The notes under the pieces: model-generated
Told to the model about the DNA's origin: nothing
Database searches by the model: none
What the model saw: only the letters and a program-made list of their open reading frames with translations
Made by a program: the position numbers and the translations under genes
Assembly (NCBI RefSeq): GCF_028453695.1
Contig: NC_135781.1
Coordinates: 9,299,640 to 9,363,639 of the forward strand
Source: Augochlora pura
Lineage: Eukaryota; Arthropoda; Insecta; Hymenoptera; Halictidae
Direction of reading: 5' to 3'
Length of the DNA stretch: 64,000 nt
Part shown: positions 51,697-62,994 of the stretch, piece by piece
Numbering within the stretch: position 1 is the first letter of the stretch
How the letters are laid out: the number at the start of each line of letters is the position of its first letter

Positions 51697-51716
51697 CGCC
51701 GCCGCCGCCGCCGCCG
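51697..51716. repeat. (CGC)6 trinucleotide repeat
   Basis: CGCCGCCGC pattern over 20 bases; a minus-strand frame reads it as poly-Ala, which is not taken as coding. Confidence 0.9.
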
Positions 51717-51792
51717 CGCCGCTGCAACGGGAAAGCACTTCGGCCCATTTTTCCGGGTTCCGCCTCTTCGTCGGGGGCGCTCGCAGCTCGGC

Positions 51793-51808
51793 TGTGTGTG
51801 TGTGTGTG
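51793..51808. repeat. (TG)8 microsatellite
   Basis: A pure TG run, Z-DNA prone. Confidence 0.92.
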
Positions 51809-52048
51809 GGTTGATCGGCCTGTACCGTGACTGAAAGGTGGAACCCGGCTCCGCCGGCCCGTCGTCGACCTTGTTATCCTTGCTTTCAGGACCGCGAATT
51901 AACAGCGGATCCGATTATACGAGTCATTTACGGGGGCCGGCTGGTTCGGCATCGACTGGTTCGCCGGGAACGAAGCGGTTCCGAGCGACAGCCATTTCCC
52001 AGTCGTTCGAAATAGGAGGTCGCCTTTCGAATATTATCATTCGAATAT

Positions 52049-52076
52049 AGCCCCCCTGCCCCCCCTCCCCCCTCCA
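52049..52076. repeat. interrupted poly-C tract
   Basis: Three C runs separated by TG or T. Confidence 0.85.
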
Positions 52077-54204
52077 GTCCGGACTCCATTATCTGCTGCG
52101 GTGCAACTACTCGAAACTCAGCGCGCCATTAAACTATGGGGTCAATTTGTCCGGAACGTGTACAGCCCCCGGAACTACGTCCGCCGCTGCCGCCGCCGCC
52201 TCCGCGCGAGAACGGGAAAGAGGCGAGGATAGAGAGGCACTGGTTTCATGCACGGGATTACACTTGTTCTCCATTAATTTGATGCGAGATCGATAATGCG
52301 TGCTGCATTGTGGTCCGCGATGAAGCCGCCGCGGAGAAAACACGTGCGAAAGATGTGCGCGCAAGTGAGCGAACGGTCCCGCCACCGAATTTCGCGGTAT
52401 TCAAGCCCGCCTCGGTTTTAATTGCGATCGTTTCGCGGATGAACGTCGGAACGAATGAATTTCGTCTGCGTGACCGATTCTTTTGCCGCGACACGCCGTG
52501 CACCCCGGATTCGGATGAAATTTAAAAATTTCAGAAGCCCGCTCGCCGGCACGGGGTCCTCACGGATTCTCGCGTCTGTCGATTGTTCGCGTTTTCTATT
52601 TAGGTTAATCGGTTCAAATAGATACAATAATAATACTACAGTATCTATTTGGGAGTATTAACGTAATGCGAATCGATAGGAGATAATACAGTCGATGAAT
52701 AATAGATAATACTGTACCGATGTCAGTGCGCAGAGCCGAGTTCATGTGTGTGTCATTCAAATTTAGCTTAATGGTGGTAATTTTCGCAACCGATTTTCCC
52801 GGAATCGAGGCTTTGTGTAAAGCTTATTATGTCCTCGATTGCATTTTATCGTGGACGCCCAAGCTTTATGAAAAAGGGATATATTTTACGATTTATTATC
52901 CCATGTCGGATGATGCTGATATTAAAAACTGATGACAGTCGCTGCGACAGTGAATTAAATTCGCGCCGTTTAATTTACATTTCTCCTCCCTTACGCGCGT
53001 CGCTGCGGATTCTTGTATTTTTTTAATTAGTTTAATTAGTCAATTTTAAAATGCGCACTGGCCTCTAAAGATCACGAACACGGGAAATTGCCACGGACAC
53101 ACTTCGCGGTTTTCACGAAGTTACCTGAAATTCTGTAACCTCTGGTCGCTTGTCCAACTTCCAGCGGTTTTATGTGCACCGTAGTTCTGTAGTTCTTGCG
53201 CGGCGTATTTTTGGACCACACTTTACCGAATAATAAATAAAGTTCCGCTGCACCCAGGACCGTATAAATCAGAGCGCACTTCGAGCAATCCGGGAACATA
53301 TGTTACGTGTCAAAATATGAGACCGGGTCTCATAATTTGGATACGTATACCGCTAATGTGATCGAACCGAGCAACAATAATATATCGAAAGTTTCACAGA
53401 AATATTGTATATTATAATTCGTAACTCGTGGCGAACTGTTACAAAATCCCAATTTACAATGAACGATAATATTTGGCTACTGAGCCAGCGGTTTCGTGAC
53501 TTATGAAATACGAACTTGCAATATTCGCGAATTCATGTTGCGATTCACTGGTATTATTGGTTATTTTGTGGTTTCAAATAACAATCCACGATGATTGATG
53601 AAATTTATTTAATGCTACATATCTCTTATCGACGATAGGCTTCACCAATTTCCAATTACGTCACATATGATTAACATCAGTAATGCTACATAGGAGAAGT
53701 GACCAAATGTTTTTCGATGCACCTAAATATTTTCCTTTCGTTACAATTATTATTTTCTTTTACTCTTCATATTTTATTTTACACATTTTTACCACCAAAC
53801 GAGTATTGTCACATTATTTTCAGTTTCTTAAAATTATTAACAAATGTTTTACTAGACTTCATATATACTTGTTTTTATTTATTGGACTTTTATATATGAA
53901 AACTAAAGTTCTAAACTTCTTTAAGCTTCTGAATATTATTGTCTTGTCTTGCAATCAAATTATGACATTTTCGTCGGGCTAAATCAACGATAATAAACCA
54001 GTAAAGTGTTAGTTGTAGCAGATAAGTCCGATCGATCGTACTTCGTAAAGACTTGGAGTGTTTCGGATTGATAGTTGCAGTTTAAGAACCTAGTCACAAA
54101 TACCCAGTGAGCAAAATCAATCAAACTATTTTAAGTATTTCATTAAGCCGAACCAGTCACGTTTTGGTTGCAACGTATACATCCAGTCGTTTCTTCGAAT
54201 ATTT

Positions 54205-54304
54205 TTAAACAGCTAGCTTTTTTGGACGAATGCACTCGTCATAATATAAAACATTACCATTCAGTCATAGCGAATATACTCGTCAAAATCAGCTACCTGG
54301 TTAA
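54205..54304. mobile_element. 100-bp TTAA-bounded foldback (minimal palindromic MITE)
   Basis: The sequence begins TTAAACAGCTAGCTTTTTTG and, read from the other end on the minus strand, TTAACCAGGTAGCTGATTTT. The two halves are imperfect inverted copies meeting near the centre, so the whole unit could fold into one hairpin. Each arm contains a decayed form of the GACGAGTATACTCGTC core seen at 36398-36413. The TTAA edges suggest mobilisation by a piggyBac-like transposase supplied in trans. It carries no coding sequence and lies inside a diverged repeat cluster (54060-54760). Confidence 0.7.
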
Positions 54305-54678
54305 TGACAATCTACTTTGATATTCTTGATTAAATTGCCTATTTTATAAAAGCATTGTACTAAAAAGAACACGAGGAAAATGAAGCAGATACAAAATGGT
54401 TATATCATCTTTTATCTCTTCATTGAGATTACAACAACTGACTGGTTAAGTGGCGCAGATCAGGGGATACAGTTTCATAACTTTCTTGAGGAGACTCAAT
54501 CAAACAATTGTAAATACTTGATCAAGCCAGTAAAGTTTCAATTGAAACAGATTCGAACCAGTCGTTATTTAAAAGACTTTCAAGTGAGGCAGATCACAAA
54601 ATACAGTAAAATTAAGATCGTGCTGGAGAAGCATATCGAAATAAATCAGTACAACCTTTGGAAGGTTCATGGTATAAC

Positions 54679-54705
54679 GGATCGTAAGTAGCAGTTTAAG
54701 GACCT
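54679..54705 (+). repeat. direct repeat of 54064-54090
   Basis: CGGATCGTAAGTAGCAGTTT matches CGGATTGATAGTTGCAGTTT at 54064 and both continue AAG.ACCT. The pair marks the outer edges of the 54060-54760 repeat cluster. Confidence 0.5.
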
Positions 54706-56365
54706 GCCGGAAGAGACGCAGCAACAAAATTAGCAGCACTGCGATCGATTACCGGAATCACGGAGCAGAAGAGCCCGTCAAATCCTTCGGCGAGAACACG
54801 AGTACCTGGAAACCGTGACTGCTATCTAATTGCCGAGCCGACACGTCGCCCATTTTTCGCCGCGGCGCGGCGTGGCGGCGTTCGGAACAATCGCGCAAGA
54901 ACCAAGGAATCGTATCAAGCTCTCGTTAAGTGAAGGCCTGTGCGAGAGAATGTCGTCGGTAAAATGGCGATCAATCACGATTTTCCCGGTTGCTCGTCAG
55001 TCAGTCGGCGCATGCATACGCGTCCCGGTTCAGGGCCGAATGAGGTCGTTGAACCGTTTCTTCGGATCCCGCGTCCAAAAATACACGGGAATCGGGGAGG
55101 AACGACAGAGTCGTAACGAGAAACGTAACGCAGACGACGAGAGGGTGGCGGGACGGCGACGAGGAGCAGAAGGGGTGTGTGTCGAAGAAAACGGGTACGG
55201 GCTTTGTGGGTGGGGGCGGGAAGACGTGGAAGGGGAAAAGCGAGCACAATGCTCCGGCTGGAGAAACTGCGGTGACAAACAGTGGACTGCAGTCGGAACG
55301 ATGAACGGAGACGCGTGCGAAGAGGGAGGAACGGAGAGAGAAAGAGAGAGAGAGAAAGTGGGAGTTTGCGTGGTAGAAGGGGAAGGAGCACGGCGGAGGG
55401 TGAGAGACGAGCGACAGGGAGGAAAAGCGAGAGAGCCGAGGATGAATATATATCGCGATGCGACTCTTCTCCGAGCAGGAATTACTCTCCTCTCGTCTAT
55501 TCTTTCCACGCGGTTATTATGGTAGCCGAGCTATTCTTGGATAAGGAGAAAGATAGCAGAGGTTGGGCGGCAGGGGTGAGGTGGGGGGAGGGTGAGGGGG
55601 CGGGGGGAGACACCGCTAGAGATGGTGGCAGTTTGAAACAAAAAAGAGCGCCGTTCGAAAGCGGACGGAAGCTTTCACAGTCGGACGGATTCGCTCGACT
55701 TCTCCATTCTGATCGAATCGATTCGCCTCTTCTAGGATGATAACGCCGATGCTCGGCCGCGTCGAACCCGTGGCCGGATAGTACACGCAGGCTTCGGTAA
55801 AGTTTCCCGTTAATTAGCGCTACTCGGTCGTCCGCACATCCGTTAAATACTTCCGCGCGCAGGAAAAGTTTGACCAGCGTGCAGCATCACGACTATCGGG
55901 CAATTTTCTTCTCCTCCTGTTCCCCGGGCTTTTTTCTCTCTAATTTCGCCGAGAAATGAGTTGACGCGGGCGTCAACGCGCGGGATTAATTAATTTTCCT
56001 CTAATAAACCGATCGCCGGCCATCACGGCAGCGAGATTTTTTCGACGGATGCTCCGACGGCCGGTCGGAATAATGAACTGCTGGAATCTATTTACTCCGC
56101 GTTTTCGTTCCGCTTTCATTCCCCGCTCCTCCCCCCGATTCCTTTTTCTTGCCCGTACAATGCTCCAACGAGGTATAATGCGGGTTCCCGGAGCGAATTC
56201 TTCCGTCGCGACGCTGTTTCCGAACTGGCGCATCGATTTGTCACTTGTTTCGCGAACGCTGAATGAAGGGAGAAAGGCCGGAACAGAAAACCGGCAACTT
56301 TTGATTTCTTCTATTCCAGAGTTTGTCGCATCTCGAATAGATCTTCGTCTGCCGCTTTCGTCTCC

Positions 56366-56402
56366 CCCTCTCCCTTTCCCTCTCCCTTTCCCTCTCCCTC
56401 TC
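56366..56402. repeat. 12-bp CTCTCCCTTTCC minisatellite
   Basis: About three units of a pyrimidine-only repeat, part of a pyrimidine tract running to about 56440. Confidence 0.88.
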
Positions 56403-56468
56403 ACCCTTTCCTTCTCTTGCTCTTTTTCTCTCTCGGTCCCCTTTTCGCCTGCGAGTTATTAAAATCTT

Positions 56469-56513
56469 CTCGGCTCGGCTCGGAGCGGCTCGGAGCGGCG
56501 CGGCGCGGCGCGG
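56469..56513. repeat. CTCGG / GGCGC pentamer repeat
   Basis: Three CTCGG-like units, two GAGCGG units and a run of GGCGC. Confidence 0.85.
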
Positions 56514-58420
56514 AACATAACCGGCAGCCATCGCGGCAGCAGTGCAACTTTTTCAATTCTCGCTACTTCAAACTTTTCGAAACGGGTGCGGCGAGGCCGG
56601 GCAGCAGCGGCAGGTAACCAGCGAATTTTTCGAAACATCCGAAAACGAAATTTTCCTCGCGAATTTTCGCAATGAACACGCGAAATTATCGCGAACTCCC
56701 GGCCGCTCGGCTGTTTCGCCTAGATACGAACAATGGCGGGTCGAGCTGTTCCCGTTAATCGTGTCACGGGAAAACTGCTGGAAACTGGGAAACGGAGAAA
56801 TTGTTCCTACCCGGCGTTGGTGCCCCGGCGACGACTAAATCCTACGCCCATGCTAAATCCATGATTTGCTCCCGGCGAGCGAGCTCAAAGGGAAGAAGGG
56901 TCTCCTCGGAGCGTGGAGAAACTTTCGCCACCACCTTGGGACGTCTCGAGTGCATCTCGTCCCTAGCCTCGGCTGCTGAATTTAACATCGAAGCTGCGCC
57001 GATACACTCCGCTTCTGCCCTTCGCGTGATAAAAGTTGATCGTTCATCGGGCCACACGGAATTGCGGATACATGAGGTTCTGATAGAGGTTCGCGGTACT
57101 TTCACGGGACCCGCCGAGTCGACATCATAAATTCTACGTCGCCGGTTAAACGTCTGTTGCATGCAAATCGGCCCCGATAACTTGTTAACGCGATTCGCTC
57201 GAGTTTCTGGACAGCCGAACTCGTTTCTCGATATTCCAGCGGCCTCTCCATCAAATTGTAATTTTCTTACTTGTTTGGTCACGGATTTTTGCGGAACGGC
57301 TTTAAGGTAGCTGCTCCAGGATTCAACGATTAAGCAGAGAATTTCCGCTATAAGTCACTTATTATACACTCAGTCGTTTATAACTGAAACAAGAAGATAG
57401 AATGCGAAACATAAAAATCATTAGAATCTTACTAAAATTATTTATACGAGAAACAATTTTTATTTTCGTTAAAAATTCGTAGACTAATATGGGTTATATT
57501 TATATATGGTTAGGTTTATATTTAGGGTAGATCGTCTGGTCTTCAAAATATATGTCAAACGTAACCTTTTTGTGCAAGTGAAAACCTTCGACTGCAAAAA
57601 TTGCGTGTTTTGGAAAGGGCATATGTTTTTGTATACCTACTCATAATACCTTCATGAAATAACCGGCGCATACAATGGCGCACAGAGAGCATACAATATT
57701 TCGAACTGAAGGAAGAAATTAGATTTCCACCGATTGGTTCCGTTCATGCATCAGATACTTCATCACCGGCGTTACGAGAACACCGAAGGAACTCATACAG
57801 CCCCCGTGCACGTTGTACGCCGGAATTTAAGCGGCTATACCCGGAAAATGGAGTATACCCTCATGAAACTTGTAGCAAGAAACTTCCAGGGGTCGAGACC
57901 CCCCTTTAAAACATTTAACCCCACCCGACCTCGACGTCCTTGCGCATCCAAGCCCCCAGGAAACGATCGCTGACCAACGACACGATCGAGATCGGACCAT
58001 CGCCCGGGCACGCTCGCGAAATTAGATCGCAATAAATAAGTGAGTCGGCGTCGTGTCGGCGAAATCCGGGGCGAGTACCGCGGCCGAACGGGCGGCGCGG
58101 GGGAGGAGAGATGTCAGCCGCGACAAACTTCTTAACTGCGCCATTGTAACTAACTTGCTACCGGTCTCGTCTCCCGAACTTAACCGATGAATAACTACAA
58201 AATAATCGGCTTGAATATTCATGGCTGGCGCTCGCGCGCGTCACGCCCGGTGTCGTCGGAGTATTTGTTTCCAACCTCTTGTTCGTTGTTCCATCTCCCC
58301 CCCTCCGCCAACCGCTCCTCATCCGCGGGCCGCGTTCTTTGTCGACGTCCTCGCACGGAATTCTCGGCCCGCGCGAGCATTTATTAAAGATGCGGCGGCG
58401 CGTTATCTCTTCGAGCGACT

Positions 58421-58437
58421 GCCGCCGCCGCCGCCGC

Positions 58438-58466
<29 letters not shown>
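58421..58466. repeat. (GCC)5 followed by C30 homopolymer
   Basis: A GCC trinucleotide run passes directly into 30 consecutive C (58437-58466). This is the longest homopolymer in the window and a probable site of assembly length error. Confidence 0.95.
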
Positions 58467-58469
<3 letters not shown>

Positions 58470-60854
58470 TCCCCCGCATTATCTGCCGCGGAACACACCG
58501 GGCGTTTTCTGTAATCCGAATGAGCTGTAATGGGCCGGCTAACCGGGGCTTCGCCGTGCGACACGACGCGAATTTTATTCACGGACCCCGTCGCCTTCAT
58601 TACATTCTATAAATAATCTAAGTTCGCCGGGCAGGCGAGGTGTTCGCGATGGAAATTAATTAGGGCTCTTAATGGGAATTCGTGGCGCTGGGACGGCGCC
58701 TGATGACCTCGTAATTTCGTCTTTACAGTCGCCCCTTTCACGTTCAATTGAATATTATCGCGGTCTTTAAAGGTGTTACGAGTTTGAAGGGGTTAAGCAA
58801 TCGGAAGATACTGGCGCTTGTTATAGATTACCGACGTAGATTAGAAATTCTTAACCGTTTGTTACTTACTTTAGAATCGACGTGGATTTAGTCGTTCGTA
58901 GTTGTTAAATGTTTCAGGTCGAACGTCGAAAAAAAAAATCTATTAAGGCGCTTGCTTATTTAGTATAAATTATAATTTTTAATTCGATTTAGAAGAACTG
59001 AGATTTACTGTGATTTTGTAGATCGCAAAAATATTCGATACATTTCAATACAATAATCAAATTAAACGAAGCCGAATACAATTCTTGCTCAGTGATTTAC
59101 TTTTTTTTTTAGCTGAACTGTCATTATTTTACTATAAAAGTATCTCGAAAGAAACGTGTCGAAAGAAATAGGAAAAAAAGTTAAAAATGTTAAATGGTAA
59201 AAATGCTTAATAATTCTTCTTTTATGTGAACATTTCAGAGACACTTATTATGTGTATAAAGTGAAAAAAATGTATCCACAGAAATAGTAGAGAGCCTGAC
59301 TAAAAATTAATTAATATGACTAAGATAAATAAGGGAGAACATATAAAAATCTGTCCAGGGATTAACCGTGTCGCCGGTACGCGATGGTACGAGCAATGAT
59401 CGCGTTAAAGAAAACGTAGTTGACGGTGAAAAATTCACCGGATTGTTATCGTCCCATGTATCTTGCGCCGCCAGACTAAAGCGAAACATTTCCGGCAGAT
59501 ACATTTTCATTCGCCGGCCTAATTCGGCCCGTCCGCGAGTCTAATTACGAATTTGCCAGAGCGGGAAAGGGTAATTTGTAGACTGGATTAGCCGGCGTCT
59601 TTTCTCACGGGCACGGAAGACTTTCGGTTAAAGATCGCGGGCCGACGCGGAGGAACGTAATTCACCTGAACGCTCCTCGTACTTTAGAAGGGTTAACGAA
59701 AGAGGCCGTGGTAATTGCAAAAATCACGAAAAGATTTATCTCGCCGGTTCAGCCCGGGTTCCCTAGAATTTTTTTTACCGGGGCGCAGCCACGGCGAACG
59801 GGCTCGGTGTTCTTTTTATTATTCGAACCGTTCGATTTGAACGCGGCAAACGCTCGAAAGTATCTTTATTTGAATAACCACGACCTATTTAACCGTACAA
59901 CGATTACATTTCCACCGGTCAAATATTTTAAGCAAACAGCACTTGTTTGTGACCCTACCTGGCCGAATTTGTGGCAATCTATTCGCAAATATTGCTGGCA
60001 GGATATGCAATAATAAAACGTCTGATTGCCGATAAGTGGTAGGTGTGGTTAATACCGATAACACGGGATTTCAATCTTTCTATTGGTCTCTCCGGAGGTG
60101 TGTTCTCAAATTTTGCAGTGATTTTAGCAACGGTTTCCTTATCTTGATACAACTTTAACGAGTATGTATTATTTACACCACTTTCCATTCTTTGAAATCT
60201 GAAAATCGAGTAGGATTTCATTTTCAACGATATCATATTAGGACGAAAATGACACAATGAACAATAACTAAATATGCAATTATAACACTTTAGTTAGTAA
60301 ATTCGGCAATATTAATATTCGCTGTTTAGTAATTACGGGAACCTGTAGAACGAGGCTCGCGTGAGTTCTGGAACATTTCGTTCTCACGAAATATAGCTCT
60401 ATTATTTAAAATTACAGTAACGAGCATTCTTCTCGACATTTCTAATTTATGACCGGCACTTGAAATTAATTTTTTCTTTGCCATTTGATGCATCTGTCTA
60501 TCTGTGAAGTTAATGCTACGCCTGCTTATGCGCAGCATGACATTTATGCAATTCTCAACATTTGTGCAACAGAATTTACGTTAAAATGTATTTATACATC
60601 AGTGCGCGATGGAAAACGTAAAAATATCGGTAAAAAGTTGATTTCAATCGAGATCTTTATTAATTGGTAATATTTTTAAATTTCCTAATTTCATTGCCCT
60701 TAACACCGCCGAAATTCTATGGAATATATTATGCGTTTCGCAGGCGGAAAATTATAAATGTGAGCGCTGGAAATGAAAATAGCACTTTGACCATCGGCCC
60801 ACGCAGCACAAAAATAAATATTTATTTTCGATTAAAGTTTCAGCGTTGAAAATA

Positions 60855-61381
60855 TACAGGATGCTCCATAATATGTGGGGTCCACTTCGAGAGTTGATTG
60901 TACCTCTAAAAGCAATGGAAAAAGTCGTATGGGTACATGTCCTGCTCGTCTTCGTTTATGAGATATAATAAATTTTTTAAATACAGCAAGCTCTCTGAAA
61001 ATAAAAATATGATATAAAATATTTTTTATTGAGAACGCTGAAATATTACGACATAGAATACAGCAAGGTATACCACAGAAAGTAATATGTATGGAGCTAT
61101 AACATTATATGTAAAGCTGTATATAAAATTGTATTCCACATCTCCTCAATTTGAAAAGTTTCATTTAATTTAATTCAAATTTATTCTAGCACTAAAGAAA
61201 ATACAAAATATATAATATTCTGTTCATATATATGAATATTCAATTCGTATAATAAGTAAAAACAGAACAGTCAACATATCTCATAAACGAAAGCAGATAC
61301 GATACGTGTTCATATGTTCTTCGTCATTGGTCTCAGGCGTACAATCAGACGTGAGTTCCACATATTATAAAACACGCCGTA
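60855..61381. mobile_element. TA-flanked element with about 110-bp terminal inverted repeats
   Basis: The left arm (60855-60966) and the right arm (61275-61381, read on the minus strand) align along their length. Shared blocks are ATAATATGTGG near the tips, TGATTGTAC about 30 bp further in, and TTCGTTTATGAGATAT at the inner edge. The tips are TACAGGATG and TACGGCGTG, giving a TA duplication plus a CAGG-like start, as in Tc1/mariner-superfamily elements. The roughly 300-bp interior is AT-rich with no open frame, so this is a MITE or an internally deleted copy. The arms are diverged, implying an old insertion. Confidence 0.75.
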
Positions 61382-61931
61382 TCTAAATCAATCTTCCTCC
61401 TACGTGGCGCCCGCTCTAATTACAGGCAAGTTTTTCTGTCCAAGTTAAATATTAACCAGAATCCAATTGAATTCGTAAAATTCCTTTCAGCGCGCCGAAA
61501 GGAAAGTACCTTTAGCGCATACAAGCTGAACCGAGCAATCAATGTAAAACATTTCCGATCAAGTCGACCCCCGGGCCTCGTGCCCGCAAAGATTTCAGAC
61601 CGTCTCTCATTGTTTCCAGCCGAAGTTCGGGTTCACGTCTCCGTTTCCGAACCGAGGATTACGTATTCTCGTGCGAAGAGTAAATAATACCACAAGAGAT
61701 CGGTGGAATTCGATGGACGGATCCTCCGAGCGGGCCGCAATTTGCGAATTCGGTCTCTATCGAGGATGATGGGCAGCTTACCTGAAAGTGCTATGCTCGC
61801 ATGTCGATGATTGGATCCCGGGATCCCTTACGAATCCGTAGGGCTTTTCTCGAAGCGGCTGGTTTCCCCGTGCTTCCGCAGCTGCTACACAAGAGGTCCG
61901 ATTTCGGGAATCGCACGGCCACCGCCGCTGC

Positions 61932-61959
61932 CGACGACGACGACGACGACGACGACGAC
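61932..61959. repeat. (CGA)9 trinucleotide repeat
   Basis: A pure CGA run of about 28 bases. Confidence 0.93.
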
Positions 61960-62187
61960 ATGGCAGGCCGAATAGGCGCGCGTGATAATGCCGCGAAAAG
62001 TATCGGTAATTGGAGCACCGTAATCGCATTATCCGATTGGAATGGTTGGCTGACATGCACGTGGCGCGGTACGGAGGCCGTTCGCGAAATGAATTGGGCG
62101 TTGATTGATTAATATTCCGTTGCTTTTATACGTGTTTCCATTAAAATTGAGAGTCCGTTAAAGTCCTGCTCGCCAGCGAAATATATG

Positions 62188-62205
62188 AAAAAAAAAAAAA
62201 AAAAA
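62188..62205. repeat. A18 homopolymer
   Basis: 18 consecutive A. No retroposon body or target duplication was recognised next to it. Confidence 0.93.
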
Positions 62206-62985
62206 TATGGTAAAGGACGAAAAATCAGCGCTACGCCCGGCCGCGTCCCGCGACTAACGCGGTCAACAACAATGCGCGGTAAAGTGCGACAGAGATGAAT
62301 TAATTGTGTTTTGCAGCAGTCGCGCGGCCGCCGCTAATAATTTAGCGATATTGCGCGTGGCAGCGATCCGCTAATAAACGAAACAATGTTACGAACGGGA
62401 TCGCAGCTCCGCCGTGTAATGAATTCCGACGCCGGGAAACGTGTCCGTGTCGCGTGAACGCCGGAATAACTTCGAGTGCTGGTTTAACGCAACCATTAAC
62501 TTTGTTAGAATCGCCGTAAACCGTGAAAAGAACGCCCGCCGTAGCATTAGTCGAAATAAATCGACTGTGAATCAAGACAACGAATTAACTCAACAATTTA
62601 CGATGGCCTATCCTTCGTATCCGCGCTTGGTAATTTCAGGGCTTACAACCCTTTAACCCTTTGGTTAAGTAACCAACTGTAACTAGTAAACAGCGGATTT
62701 TATGAACTTATAGGACAAATGAGCAGGTGAAATACGGAACGATGGAAACAGTTGGAGATCTGAAAAATGCTGTTACATTATTTTGAGCTCACTAAATTTA
62801 TCAACAGATGAAATATATCTTTATTCGACTCCCGTTCCTTGCAATCGAGGCAGTTCCTGCAACTTGTGCTCCTCTTGCAACTGCAAATATATGCATTGCA
62901 TATTTTTCAATGCAAAAGATGCGCGATTTAAAGCAGCATAGTATGTAGTGCATTTATTTTTAGGAAGTGCATAAGTTGTTTAAAC

Positions 62986-62994
62986 CATCCTGTA
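62986..62994 (-). repeat. solo CAGGATG-type transposon terminus
   Basis: On the minus strand, TA followed by CAGGATGGTTTAAACAAC resembles the tip of the element at 60855 (CAGGATG next to TA). No opposite end was found within the preceding 400 bases, so it would be a truncated relic. Confidence 0.25.

Larger units (their letters stand above)
50994..54059. other. no gene seen
   Basis: 51290-52640 is CpG-rich with CT, CGC, TG and poly-C repeats. 52640-54060 is AT-rich. No domain or repeat edge was recognised. Confidence 0.6.
54060..54760 (+). repeat. cluster of diverged, coding-like repeats
   Basis: Three segments starting CAGTTT (54078, 54470, 54692) translate in the same register as QFKNLVTNTQ, QFHNFLEETQSNN and QFKDLPEETQQQN. 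Other words recur: AAGTGGCGCAGATCAGGGG (about 54448) and AAGTGAGGCAGATCACAAA (about 54583), and ATCAATCAAAC followed by TTAAGTATTT near 54116 and a like stretch near 54496. Stops interrupt the frames (for example TAG just before 54692), so no protein is encoded across the cluster. It could be a decayed gene made of short repeats, or an old tandem repeat. The 100-bp foldback at 54205-54304 inserted into it. Confidence 0.4.
54761..60854. other. no gene seen; GC-rich then mixed
   Basis: 54800-57300 and 57750-58700 are CpG-rich, with overlapping frames of up to 231 codons (54830-55525) driven by purine tracts and no domain likeness. 57300-57720 and 58750-60850 are AT-rich apart from a GC-rich patch at 59350-59800. 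Confidence 0.55.

Noticed and set aside
54830..55525. 231-codon open frame with overlapping 159- and 152-codon frames
   Set aside because: It is driven by purine-rich low-complexity DNA; three frames on both strands are open over the same bases and none has a domain likeness.
59684..59697. AGAAGGGTTAA as a solo TTAA-element tip (also at about 63627-63636)
   Set aside because: Similarity is limited to about 11 bases, flanks differ and no opposite ends were found.
62188..62205. A18 run as the tail of a retroposed copy
   Set aside because: No coding or SINE-like body precedes it on the plus strand and no flanking target duplication is evident.
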